A stretch of DNA of 11,029 nucleotides, taken from Actinomycetota bacterium. Lineage in GTDB: Bacteria > Actinomycetota > Actinomycetes > Nanopelagicales > Nanopelagicaceae. The stretch spans positions 1 through 11,029 of the forward strand of contig SYAM01000003.1 in assembly GCA_005787645.1 (NCBI GenBank), written 5' to 3'. The translations under genes and the position numbers were made by a program. The notes under the pieces are model-generated. The model searched no databases and was not told where the DNA came from. It was given only the letters and a program-made list of their open reading frames with translations. Shown here piece by piece: positions 1 to 6,552 of this stretch. Position 1 is the stretch's first letter. Every line of letters begins with the position of its first letter.

Positions 1-5
1 ACCCC

Positions 6-13
6 GGAGGAAG
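6..13 (+). promoter_or_regulatory. Shine-Dalgarno site of the DUF3145 gene
   Basis: GGAGGAAG is a strong ribosome-binding sequence. Six bases separate its GGAGG core from the GTG at 17, which fixes that GTG as the start. It contrasts with the apparently leaderless genes elsewhere in the window. The promoter would lie upstream of the window edge. Confidence 0.8.
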
Positions 14-16
14 TTC

Positions 17-526
17 GTGTCTACCAAAGTTACATCGAAACAGGTAAGCGGTTGGCTGGAGATTTTCTCAGCGCCTACCGCGCTCCAACCCCACATTCAG
101 TGGTCCATCTCCCAAACATTAGGAATTGAAGTTTCGCTGCAGTGGAGTGCTCAACCTCTTGCTCCAGGTAGTGGTCAATGTCGATTGCGATTTTCTGGAT
201 CGCCTGGAGTTGCTGGCGAGATCGCCCGTGCGCTCGCCGGTTGGCACTACCTTCGCTTCGACATTAGCGAAGAGCCAAGCACTGGCTGCGATGGATCGCG
301 CTACCTGGCCACGCCTACCCTTGGCCTCTTTCATGCATATGTAGGTGGAAGCGGAGATATCTATCTCTCTGAGCACCGAATCCGATCTGTAGTGGATTCT
401 GCTCTTCGCAATGGGAGAGATATTGAAAGTGCGCTCGAAGACGCGCTGGGAAGCTCTTGGGAGGAGGAGTTGACTCCCTTTCGAATAGGACAAGAAGGAA
501 TGCGTTGGCTACATATAGCTGGATAA
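17..526 (+). CDS. DUF3145 family protein, actinobacterial, function unknown
   Basis: A 169-residue protein starting at GTG with a strong Shine-Dalgarno site. It matches, from memory of the family, the DUF3145 pattern along its whole length: SAPTALQPHIQWSIS near residues 18-32, a tryptophan and QP-LAPG segment at 43-51, ALAGWHYLRFDISEEPS at 72-88, a PTLGLFHAYVGGSGDIY segment around 100-116, and a closing EELTPFRIGQEGMRWLH at 150-166. No signal peptide, membrane span or catalytic motif is evident, so it is probably a soluble cytoplasmic protein. The function is not established. In other Actinobacteria members also lie beside fab genes, so a link to fatty acid synthesis is a reasonable inference. 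It is convergent with accD6, and the two stop codons abut without a gap. The family assignment is firm; the role is open. Confidence 0.88.
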   Translation: MSTKVTSKQVSGWLEIFSAPTALQPHIQWSISQTLGIEVSLQWSAQPLAPGSGQCRLRFSGSPGVAGEIARALAGWHYLRFDISEEPSTGCDGSRYLATPTLGLFHAYVGGSGDIYLSEHRIRSVVDSALRNGRDIESALEDALGSSWEEELTPFRIGQEGMRWLHIAG

Positions 527-1918
527 TCAAAGAGGGATATTGCTATGCGTTCCGCGAAGCTGTGATGCAGCAGCAATCGCATGTGCTATCGCGCTACGAG
601 ATGCACTTGGCTCGATAATTTCATCGACTACACCGATTTCGATTGCCCGGGCAACTCCTCCTGAAATCTTTTCGTGTTCAGCAGCAAGCTCTAACTCCAT
701 TGCAGCACGTTGATCATCAGGCAGGTCAGCAAGGATTCTTCGATGGAGCACTCGGATTGCAGCTACTGCGCCCATCACCGCCACCTCTGCGGTCGGCCAG
801 GCAAAAACTTTGGTAGCGCCGAGGGCGCGTGAGTTCATCGCAATATATGCGCCACCATATGCCTTACGTGTAATTAGCGTGACGCGCGGAACTACCGCCT
901 CGCTAAATGCGTGGAGAAGTTTCGCTCCGCGACGAACGACTCCATCCCACTCTTGACCTACACCAGGAAGATAGCCAGGTACATCCACGATCACGACGAT
1001 TGGCACTCCCAATGCATCACACATGCGAACAAATCGCGCAGCTTTCTCCGCTGATGCTGAATCTAAACATCCACCCAGTCGAAGGGGATTGTTTGCAACG
1101 ACTCCCACCGTTCGGCCATCTAATCTGCCCAATGTGGTGACGATATTCGGCGCCCACTTAGGATGAAGTTCTTGCATATCGCCGCCGCTATCTAACATTC
1201 CGGTAACTAAAGGATGGACGTTGTATGCCCGCTTATTCGATTCTGGAAGAAATTGGGCGAGGTCGATATCTGTAGCAGTTGAGTTGATTGAACCTTGATT
1301 ACCCAAGAGTCGAACAAGTTGGCGAATCGATTCAAAAGAACCCTCTTCGCTCTCAGCAATCACATGAACGACGCCACTTCGCCTCCCATGCGGCTCTGGC
1401 CCACCTAGCCGAGCCATATCTACCGATTCGCCGGTGACGCTACGTACAACATCAGGACCGGTGACAAATATCCGACCTTCTGGAGCAAGGACGATCACAT
1501 CGGTAAGCGCCGGACCGTAAGCGCCACCACCAGCTGCCGGGCCAAGCACCAGCGAGAGTTGCGGAATCTTTCCACTTGCTTGGGTGATTGCATTAAATAC
1601 CAGACCAAAAGCGTGGAGCGATTTCACTCCTTCGCGCAAACGTGCACCGCCAGAGTGCCAAATTCCGACAATTGGATTCTTATGCTCCATCGCATCGCTG
1701 TACGCCGCAAGGATGACGTGCGCTCCCGCTTCACCCATCGCACCACCCTGAATGGTGGCATCGGTGGCAAAGAGGGTGACTCGGGTACCAGAGATTGTTC
1801 CGAATCCCGCGAGCATTCCCGACTCATCACGTTCAGTGAGAGCGCGAAAAGAACCCCTATCGAGGATTTTCTCTATTCTCAGTTGTGGATCTCGAGGATC
1901 TCGTGAGTCCTCTGTCAT
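527..1918 (-). CDS. accD6: Acyl-CoA carboxylase carboxyltransferase beta subunit, AccD6 type
   Basis: This 463-residue protein is the carboxyltransferase subunit that moves CO2 from carboxybiotin to acetyl-CoA (and often propionyl-CoA), giving malonyl-CoA for the adjacent fab enzymes. Both halves of the crotonase-like carboxyltransferase fold are present. The N-terminal half has the oxyanion-hole motif SGGARLREG (89-97) and the glycine-rich GPAAGGGAYGPALTD (126-140). The C-terminal half has VDVPGYLPGVGQEWDGV (311-327) and RKAYGGAYIAMNS (351-363). Its length, the early DPRDP motif (7-11) and the final NIPL closely resemble M. tuberculosis AccD6 (about 473 residues) and differ from longer PccB-type subunits of about 530. 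The ATG overlaps the fabF stop as ATGA, so translation is probably coupled. It needs a biotinylated alpha subunit (AccA3 type) that is not encoded here. Substrate range cannot be fixed from sequence alone. Confidence 0.93.
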   Translation of the reverse strand: MTEDSRDPRDPQLRIEKILDRGSFRALTERDESGMLAGFGTISGTRVTLFATDATIQGGAMGEAGAHVILAAYSDAMEHKNPIVGIWHSGGARLREGVKSLHAFGLVFNAITQASGKIPQLSLVLGPAAGGGAYGPALTDVIVLAPEGRIFVTGPDVVRSVTGESVDMARLGGPEPHGRRSGVVHVIAESEEGSFESIRQLVRLLGNQGSINSTATDIDLAQFLPESNKRAYNVHPLVTGMLDSGGDMQELHPKWAPNIVTTLGRLDGRTVGVVANNPLRLGGCLDSASAEKAARFVRMCDALGVPIVVIVDVPGYLPGVGQEWDGVVRRGAKLLHAFSEAVVPRVTLITRKAYGGAYIAMNSRALGATKVFAWPTAEVAVMGAVAAIRVLHRRILADLPDDQRAAMELELAAEHEKISGGVARAIEIGVVDEIIEPSASRSAIAHAIAAASQLRGTHSNIPL

Positions 1919-3171
1919 TTCTTATTGCCGTATGAGGTGAAGATTAGTGCGACATTGTGACCACCGAAACCGAATGAATTATTTACTGCTGCTACATCTC
2001 CCGTTGGCAGTTCTCGAGGACGATCCCGAACCACATTCAAAGAGATTTTCTCATCAAGGTTCTCGATATTTATGGTGGGGGGAGCGATGCGATGGTGGAG
2101 CGCCAATAAAGTGAAGATTGACTCAAGTGCACCAGCGCCACCGAGCAAGTGTCCTGTCATCGATTTGGTTGCAGAGACAGAAACATGATCCACATCCCCA
2201 CCGAGCGCATTGGTTATTGCAGTTGCTTCAGCGATGTCACCTGCGGGGGTAGAGGTGGCATGTGCATTGAGATGGACGATTTCTTTTACGGAAATTCCAG
2301 AGGAACTAATCGCAGCTTTTATCGCACGAGTAGCGCCGGTACCTTCAGGATCGGGCGCTGCAATATGAAATCCATCTGAGGTCAAGCCTTGACCAACAAT
2401 CTCACCGTAGATCTTTGCCTTACGAGCGATGGCATGGTCGAGCAATTCCAGAACAAGCACTCCAGATCCTTCCCCTAGGACGAAACCATCGCGGTCGCGG
2501 TCGTATGGGCGCGATGCGCGCTCTGGTTCATCGTTACGTGTGGAGAGCGCCTTCATATTGGCAAAACCTGCCATCGGAAGGGCGTGTATTGCAGCTTCAG
2601 TTCCACCGGCAACTACAACATCCGCTCGATTATTGCGGATCATTTCAAAGGCGTATCCAACGGCTTCAGCACCAGAGGCACAGGCGCTTACCGGAGTGTG
2701 AACTCCAGCGCGTGCCCCAATCTCGATCCCCACATGTGCAGCTGGCCCATTGGGCATCAACATGGGAACGGTATGCGGCGAGACTAATCGAGCGCCTTTC
2801 TCCTTTAAAACATCGTACGCGTTAAGCAGAGTCAATACGCCGCCGATTCCTGAGGCAATCACCACGCCAAGTCGTTCACTTTCAATTGCAGGTGCGCCAG
2901 CGTCTTGCCAAGCCTCTCGAGAAGCGATCAATGCAAATGCCTCTGAGCGGTCAAGTTTTCGAAGTTCCACTCGATCCATCATCTCGCTTGGTTCTTTTGC
3001 TACAGGAGCTCCTATCTGCGCAGAGATTTCCGCAGCCCACTCTTCGTTGAGTCTTCGCACTCCACTGGTTCCCGCAAGGAGCGCACTCCACGTAGAGACT
3101 ACATTCTCACCAAGTGGTGAGAGAGCGCCTAGACCTGTGATGACTACGCGACGATTAGACCTATCAGACAT
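1915..3171 (-). CDS. fabF: 3-oxoacyl-ACP synthase II (KAS II)
   Basis: This 418-residue enzyme condenses malonyl-ACP with a growing acyl-ACP, the elongation step of type II fatty acid synthesis. The Cys-His-His triad of the KAS I/II class is complete: Cys164 in SACASGAEAVG, His304 in NAHATSTPAGD and His341 in KSMTGHLLGGAGALE, with Lys336 just before it. The gating-loop motif NSFGFGGHN (398-406) is present, and the N-terminus VVITGLGALSPLG (9-21) is typical. Length is normal for FabF. The start is 19 bases after the acpP stop, with only a weak purine-rich stretch far upstream, so translation may depend partly on ribosomes arriving from acpP. There is only one KAS II gene here, unlike the kasA-kasB pair of mycobacteria. 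Confidence 0.96.
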   Translation of the reverse strand: MSDRSNRRVVITGLGALSPLGENVVSTWSALLAGTSGVRRLNEEWAAEISAQIGAPVAKEPSEMMDRVELRKLDRSEAFALIASREAWQDAGAPAIESERLGVVIASGIGGVLTLLNAYDVLKEKGARLVSPHTVPMLMPNGPAAHVGIEIGARAGVHTPVSACASGAEAVGYAFEMIRNNRADVVVAGGTEAAIHALPMAGFANMKALSTRNDEPERASRPYDRDRDGFVLGEGSGVLVLELLDHAIARKAKIYGEIVGQGLTSDGFHIAAPDPEGTGATRAIKAAISSSGISVKEIVHLNAHATSTPAGDIAEATAITNALGGDVDHVSVSATKSMTGHLLGGAGALESIFTLLALHHRIAPPTINIENLDEKISLNVVRDRPRELPTGDVAAVNNSFGFGGHNVALIFTSYGNKK

Positions 3172-3190
3172 GTATGGAAATTTTCACTCT

Positions 3191-3439
3191 CTACCTGGCT
3201 GCACTGACGATGAAATTGACGGCATCTGCGACGGTAGCCATCTTTGTTACTTCATCATCAGGAATCTTGATACCAAAACGTTCCTCCGCAGCAACAATGA
3301 CCTCAACCATGCTGAGTGAGTCAACATCCAGATCATCAGTGAAGCTCTTGCTCATTTCGATCGTGTCAGGTGATACTCCCGCAACCTCCTCGACGATCTC
3401 TTTGATACCTGCGAGTACCTCATTCTGTGATAGCGCCAT
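3191..3439 (-). CDS. acpP: Acyl carrier protein
   Basis: An 82-residue acidic protein carrying the growing acyl chain on a 4'-phosphopantetheine arm. The attachment site is Ser41 in the DVDSLSMVEV motif (38-47), the DSL signature at the start of helix II. The preceding FTDDLD (33-38) and following EERFGIKIPDDE (52-63) are characteristic of fatty acid synthase ACPs and fit the usual four-helix length of 75-85 residues. It lies between fabH and fabF as in Streptomyces-type fab clusters. A long purine-rich leader precedes its ATG (separate entry). The holo-ACP synthase that would load it is not in the window. Confidence 0.97.
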   Translation of the reverse strand: MALSQNEVLAGIKEIVEEVAGVSPDTIEMSKSFTDDLDVDSLSMVEVIVAAEERFGIKIPDDEVTKMATVADAVNFIVSAAR

Positions 3440-3476
3440 CTTTTTCCTCTCCCTCTCTATCTCTCTTTTTTCTTTC
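3440..3476 (-). promoter_or_regulatory. Purine-rich translation leader of acpP
   Basis: On the transcribed strand these 37 bases between fabH and acpP are all purines except one T. They include GAGAGGGAGAGG, with AGAGG-type Shine-Dalgarno matches about 6-8 bases before the ATG. Such a tract should stay unstructured and offer several overlapping ribosome-binding sites. A role in raising ACP output relative to its operon partners is inference. The central 13 bases, GAGAGATAGAGAG, form a perfect mirror repeat. Confidence 0.55.
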
Positions 3477-3482
3477 GCTTAC

Positions 3483-4484
3483 TTACGGTAGTTGAACAAC
3501 TTGTGCGGCATAGACAAGACCTGCGCCAAATCCAATGAGCAGCGCGGTATCTCCAGATTTGATCTGCCCCTGGCGATAGAGCGTATCCATAGCAAGGGGA
3601 ATCGAAGCTGCCGATGTATTGCCCGAGGTACGGATATCTCGTGCTATCGCAACCTCTGTTGGAAGATCCATGGCCTTGGCCATAGCGTCGATGATTCGCT
3701 CATTCGCTTGATGGGGTATGAATGCATCGAGTTCCTGGGCGCTGATGCCAGCGGCAGCGAGAGCCTCTTGAGCCACGGGGGCCATCTGATAAACCGCCCA
3801 GCGGAATACAGTCTGACCCTGCATTTTGATATCTGGCCAACCCAGCGAATCAGGATCACGAAGATCAACCCATGAAGGTTCCATCATGATGGCATCGCGC
3901 GCTGTGGCATCTGAGCCCCAAATGGTGGGGCCAATTCCAGGTTCTGCTGATGGACCGATAACTACAGCACCTGCACCGTCAGCAAAAATAAAAGCTGTTC
4001 CGCGATCTGTGGGATCTGTGAAGTCTGAGAGTTTCTCTACCCCTATTAAGAGGACGTAATCAGCGCTACCACCACGGACCATATCGCTGGCAAGGCCAAC
4101 CCCATAGCAGAAGCCCGCGCATGCAGCAGAGATATCAAAAGCCGGCACTTTTGGAGCACCAAGTTGCATCGCGATATCTGTCGCTGCACTTGGCGTTTGG
4201 AAAGGATAAGTGACAGTCGCGCAGATGACGGCCCCTAATTGCTCCGCTGAGATTCCCGCGTCTGTCAGCGCTGTGCGCGCTGCAGCAACAGACATACTGA
4301 CCACGCTCTCGTCATCTCCTGCAATGCGTCGTGAATGGATTCCACTCCGTTCTTTGATCCATTCATCACTCGAATCTATTGCTTCGATGATCTCACTATT
4401 GGGCACTTCGCGCGCTGGGCGATAAACCCCGACGCTCATAATGCGAGAGTGGCGCGCGATTGCGCGATCTTTGATGTGCACCAT
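3483..4484 (-). CDS. fabH: 3-oxoacyl-ACP synthase III (KAS III)
   Basis: FabH starts fatty acid chains by condensing an acyl-CoA primer with malonyl-ACP. From the ATG at 4484 the protein has 333 residues, with the Cys-His-Asn triad of KAS III: Cys122 in ISAACAGFCYG, His258 in IPHQANERIID and Asn289 in SGNTSAASIP. The C-terminal GFGAGLVYAA segment is also typical. The ATG shares one base with the fabD stop (TGATG), and GGGAG lies seven bases upstream; this is why I prefer it to the TTG three bases earlier, which would add one residue. The order fabD-fabH-acpP-fabF matches Streptomyces. Whether the primer is acetyl-CoA or a branched acyl-CoA cannot be told from what is visible. Confidence 0.96.
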   Translation of the reverse strand: MVHIKDRAIARHSRIMSVGVYRPAREVPNSEIIEAIDSSDEWIKERSGIHSRRIAGDDESVVSMSVAAARTALTDAGISAEQLGAVICATVTYPFQTPSAATDIAMQLGAPKVPAFDISAACAGFCYGVGLASDMVRGGSADYVLLIGVEKLSDFTDPTDRGTAFIFADGAGAVVIGPSAEPGIGPTIWGSDATARDAIMMEPSWVDLRDPDSLGWPDIKMQGQTVFRWAVYQMAPVAQEALAAAGISAQELDAFIPHQANERIIDAMAKAMDLPTEVAIARDIRTSGNTSAASIPLAMDTLYRQGQIKSGDTALLIGFGAGLVYAAQVVQLP

Positions 4485-5671
4485 CAATGCGCTCCCTGTC
4501 CTAGTGGATGTAACCGCGCAATCGGTTGGCCGGGGGAGACGGGATCCCCATCTTCGACCATGAATTCAATCAAGGTACCATCATGATCTGCAACAAGTTC
4601 AATGCTCTCTCTCCGGTTAGCGATCATGCCAACGCTATTGCCTGCTCTTATCTCGTCACCAACCTCCACGCCATGATGAGTAAAGCTTCCTGAGAATGGA
4701 GCAACAATCATTCGCCATGTTGGCTGATCACTTATCTCACTAGGGAAACCGTGGCGGGCGATTATCTCCATTGCAGCAGGAATATCCTCTGGACTCTTTA
4801 GCGCAAGAGTTTCCACTCCAGGAAGTGCTCGTTTGATTAAACCAATCAGAGTGCCAGCAGGGGGGACTTCGATCACCGCAGTCACGCCAAGTTCAGCAAA
4901 GGTATTCATACATAAATCCCAACGGACTGGGGCGGATATCTGCTTGGCCATTCGATTGAGGATTTCTCGTCCAGAGTGGACGACCGTGCCATCAGCATTG
5001 GAGAGAACTTTGGTTCGCGGATCTCGCACACTTACTGATCGGGCAAGTGTTGCCAGATGCTCGCGAGCGCTCTCCATGTAGAAGGTGTGAAATGCGCCGG
5101 CCACAGCGAGCGGGCGAACTCGTGCGCCTTCGGGAGGGTTAGCCTCCAGAGTTTGTAAATCTGAGAGGAGTCCTGCCGCAACTATTTGTCCTGCACCGTT
5201 TTCATTTGCCGCAACAAGGTTCTGCGCAGCGATGGATGCCAGGACGCTCTCACGTTCGCCACCAAGAATCGCTGACATGCCACTTTGGAAACGCTCAGAG
5301 GCTGCTGCCATCGCTAGTCCGCGTTCACGAACCAGAACCATCGCCGACTCTGCAGTTATCGCGCGGGCACCTGCTGCTGCAGTGAACTCACCAACCGAAT
5401 GGCCGGCAACGACGCCTACTTTTCCAAAGGCATCGGAGGGGTGCGGAAAAAGTGAGAGTGCGCCGAGCAAACCCGCTGATACCAGGAGCGGTTGGGCGTT
5501 GGCCGTATCTTTTATTTCAGAGGCATCGGCGGTAGTGCCAAGGTGAATCAGATCCACCCCTGCCACCGCGCTCCACCAGGTGAGGAGTTCGCGCGCCCGA
5601 GGGAGGTCAAGCCAGGGGGAGAGAAAGCCGGGAACTTGCGCCCCTTGGCCAGGAGCAACGAGTGCGAGCAT
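4484..5671 (-). CDS. fabD: Malonyl-CoA:ACP transacylase with C-terminal biotinyl-like domain
   Basis: FabD moves malonyl groups from CoA to ACP. Residues 1 to about 308 are a full transacylase domain: N-terminal MLALVAPGQGAQ, the GHSVGE nucleophile elbow with Ser92, ERGLAM with Arg117, and His195 in AGAFHTFYM. Normal FabD proteins are about 305-320 residues and stop there; this one has 395. Residues 319-387 look like a complete biotinyl/lipoyl fold: VAPFSGSF, then VEVGDEIRAGNSVGMI, then DHDGTLIEFMVEDGDPVSPGQPIARL. The modified lysine of the AMKM turn is replaced; alignment back from DGT puts Arg354 there, within NRRES, so biotin or lipoate attachment is not expected. I start at the ATG at 5671 because actinobacterial FabD begins at the equivalent residue. 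An in-frame ATG at 5746 would add 25 residues without family resemblance. It is the first gene of the fab operon. Confidence 0.93.
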   Translation of the reverse strand: MLALVAPGQGAQVPGFLSPWLDLPRARELLTWWSAVAGVDLIHLGTTADASEIKDTANAQPLLVSAGLLGALSLFPHPSDAFGKVGVVAGHSVGEFTAAAGARAITAESAMVLVRERGLAMAAASERFQSGMSAILGGERESVLASIAAQNLVAANENGAGQIVAAGLLSDLQTLEANPPEGARVRPLAVAGAFHTFYMESAREHLATLARSVSVRDPRTKVLSNADGTVVHSGREILNRMAKQISAPVRWDLCMNTFAELGVTAVIEVPPAGTLIGLIKRALPGVETLALKSPEDIPAAMEIIARHGFPSEISDQPTWRMIVAPFSGSFTHHGVEVGDEIRAGNSVGMIANRRESIELVADHDGTLIEFMVEDGDPVSPGQPIARLHPLGQGAH

Positions 5672-5677
5672 TGGTTC

Positions 5678-5683
5678 AGGGTA
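5678..5683 (-). promoter_or_regulatory. Candidate -10 element for the fab operon
   Basis: Read on the minus strand, TACCCT fits the TANNNT pattern and ends six bases before the fabD ATG at 5671. This is the geometry of a leaderless transcript starting at or next to the ATG. No Shine-Dalgarno sequence precedes that ATG, which agrees. No good -35 hexamer is visible about 17 bases further upstream, so this remains tentative. Confidence 0.4.
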
Positions 5684-5697
5684 GAGGGTGAAATCGG

Positions 5698-5711
5698 TTA
5701 CTAAAGAGTAA
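5698..5711. promoter_or_regulatory. Inverted repeat 1, candidate operator (fabD side)
   Basis: TTACT-AAAG-AGTAA is a perfect inverted repeat with five-base arms. It lies where the -35 region of the candidate fabD promoter would be. The left half, extended to GTTACT, recurs exactly 32 bp away in the second inverted repeat. This suggests a regulator binding site; the protein cannot be named from the sequence. Confidence 0.45.
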
Positions 5712-5728
5712 TTCGCCGAGTCTTTTGA

Positions 5729-5744
5729 GTTACTGCTCGGTAAC
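5729..5744. promoter_or_regulatory. Inverted repeat 2, candidate operator (etfB side)
   Basis: GTTAC-TGCTCG-GTAAC is a perfect inverted repeat with five-base arms. Its right arm overlaps the candidate etfB -10 element, so bound protein would probably block that promoter. Its centre is 32 bp, about three helical turns, from the centre of inverted repeat 1, so dimers on both would sit on the same DNA face. Confidence 0.45.
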
Positions 5745-5746
5745 AT
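5741..5746 (+). promoter_or_regulatory. Candidate -10 element for etfBA
   Basis: TAACAT fits TANNNT and ends eight bases before the etfB ATG at 5755, so a transcript would begin at or within a base or two of the ATG. No Shine-Dalgarno sequence precedes etfB. The -35 region is not recognisable. The element overlaps the right arm of the second inverted repeat. Confidence 0.4.
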
Positions 5747-5754
5747 ACTGACCT

Positions 5755-6552
5755 ATGAAGATTCTCGTCTGCGTCAAACAGGTTCCAGATTCTTGGGCCG
5801 AGAAGAAACTCTCGCCTGAGAAGGTGCTCGATCGCGCCAGCGCAGATGCCGTCCTCAATGATCTTGATGAGTATGCAGTTGAGGAAGCGCTGCGAATTGT
5901 CGAGGCTAATGGTGGCGTTGAAGCAGGGCACACCATCACTCTTCTCTCCATGGGACCAGAGCGTGCACAGGAGGCCCTTCGTAAGGGGTTATCGATGGGA
6001 GCAGATGCGGCGCTCCACATCACAGATGATGCGCTCGCTGGCTCTGATGCGCTGACTACTTCACGAGTTTTAGCCGAAGCTATCAAACGCGAGAACCCAG
6101 ATTTGATTCTTACGGGAACGGAATCGACAGATGCACGTATGAGTGTAATTCCTGCAATGCTCTCAGAGAGACTGGAATTACCGCACCTCTCATTTGCGGG
6201 AGTTGTGGTGGTCGATGTCAATGCGAAGATTGTGAAGACAAAGCGAATGACCGATGAAGGCGTAGAGGCGATGGAATCAAGGATGCCGGTCATCGTCACG
6301 GTGATCGAAAAAATCAATGAGCCTCGCTACCCATCGTTTAAGGGAATCATGGCGGCGAAGAAGAAACCAATAACAGAATTGGCACTTGCAGATCTGGGAA
6401 TTGCAGCCAGCGAAGTTGGAAATGGCGGCGCGTGGAGTGAGGTCAAAGATTTTGCATTAGCTCCGGCCAGAGGCGCTGGTGTGAAAATCGCCGATGAAGG
6501 TAACGGTGGATCAGCGCTCGTTGATTTTCTTGCGGAAAAAAGGTTGATCTGA
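5755..6552 (+). CDS. etfB: Electron transfer flavoprotein beta subunit
   Basis: This 265-residue protein is the AMP-binding small subunit of the heterodimeric electron transfer flavoprotein (FixA/EtfB family), which takes electrons from acyl-CoA dehydrogenases and other flavoenzymes. Evidence is the start MKILVCVKQVPDS, the LNDLDEYAVEEALR segment (35-48), GTESTDARMSVIPAMLSERL (121-140), and the family signature NEPRYPSFKGIMAAKKKPI (188-206). Length is normal. The ATG is only 83 bases from the preferred fabD start on the other strand, with no Shine-Dalgarno site, so the mRNA is probably leaderless. The stop shares a base with the etfA start. The electron acceptor, usually ETF:quinone oxidoreductase in other bacteria, is not encoded here. 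Confidence 0.96.
   Translation: MKILVCVKQVPDSWAEKKLSPEKVLDRASADAVLNDLDEYAVEEALRIVEANGGVEAGHTITLLSMGPERAQEALRKGLSMGADAALHITDDALAGSDALTTSRVLAEAIKRENPDLILTGTESTDARMSVIPAMLSERLELPHLSFAGVVVVDVNAKIVKTKRMTDEGVEAMESRMPVIVTVIEKINEPRYPSFKGIMAAKKKPITELALADLGIAASEVGNGGAWSEVKDFALAPARGAGVKIADEGNGGSALVDFLAEKRLI

Noticed and set aside
2750..3319. 189-residue forward reading frame opposite fabF and acpP
   Set aside because: It crosses the fabF-acpP junction on the wrong strand, with low-complexity composition and no recognisable motif.
4485..4487. TTG start for fabH
   Set aside because: The ATG directly after it has better spacing to GGGAG and the usual TGATG overlap with the fabD stop; the difference is one residue.
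4508..4717. A functional biotin carboxyl carrier domain at the FabD C-terminus
   Set aside because: The fold pattern fits, but the lysine that carries biotin aligns with arginine, so normal biotinylation is not expected.
5725..5730. TTGAGT as the -35 element of etfB
   Set aside because: It lies only ten bases before the candidate -10 TAACAT, too close for a normal sigma-70-type promoter.
5672..5746. 25-codon N-terminal extension of fabD from the ATG at 5746
   Set aside because: The extension has no resemblance to FabD, the family begins at the MLALVAPGQGAQ residue, and this start would leave only eight bases to the divergent etfB ATG and cover both inverted repeats.
5730..6317. 195-residue reverse-strand reading frame opposite etfB
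   Set aside because: It lies fully antisense to a confident etfB, is rich in serine and alanine from codon mirroring, and shows no known domain.
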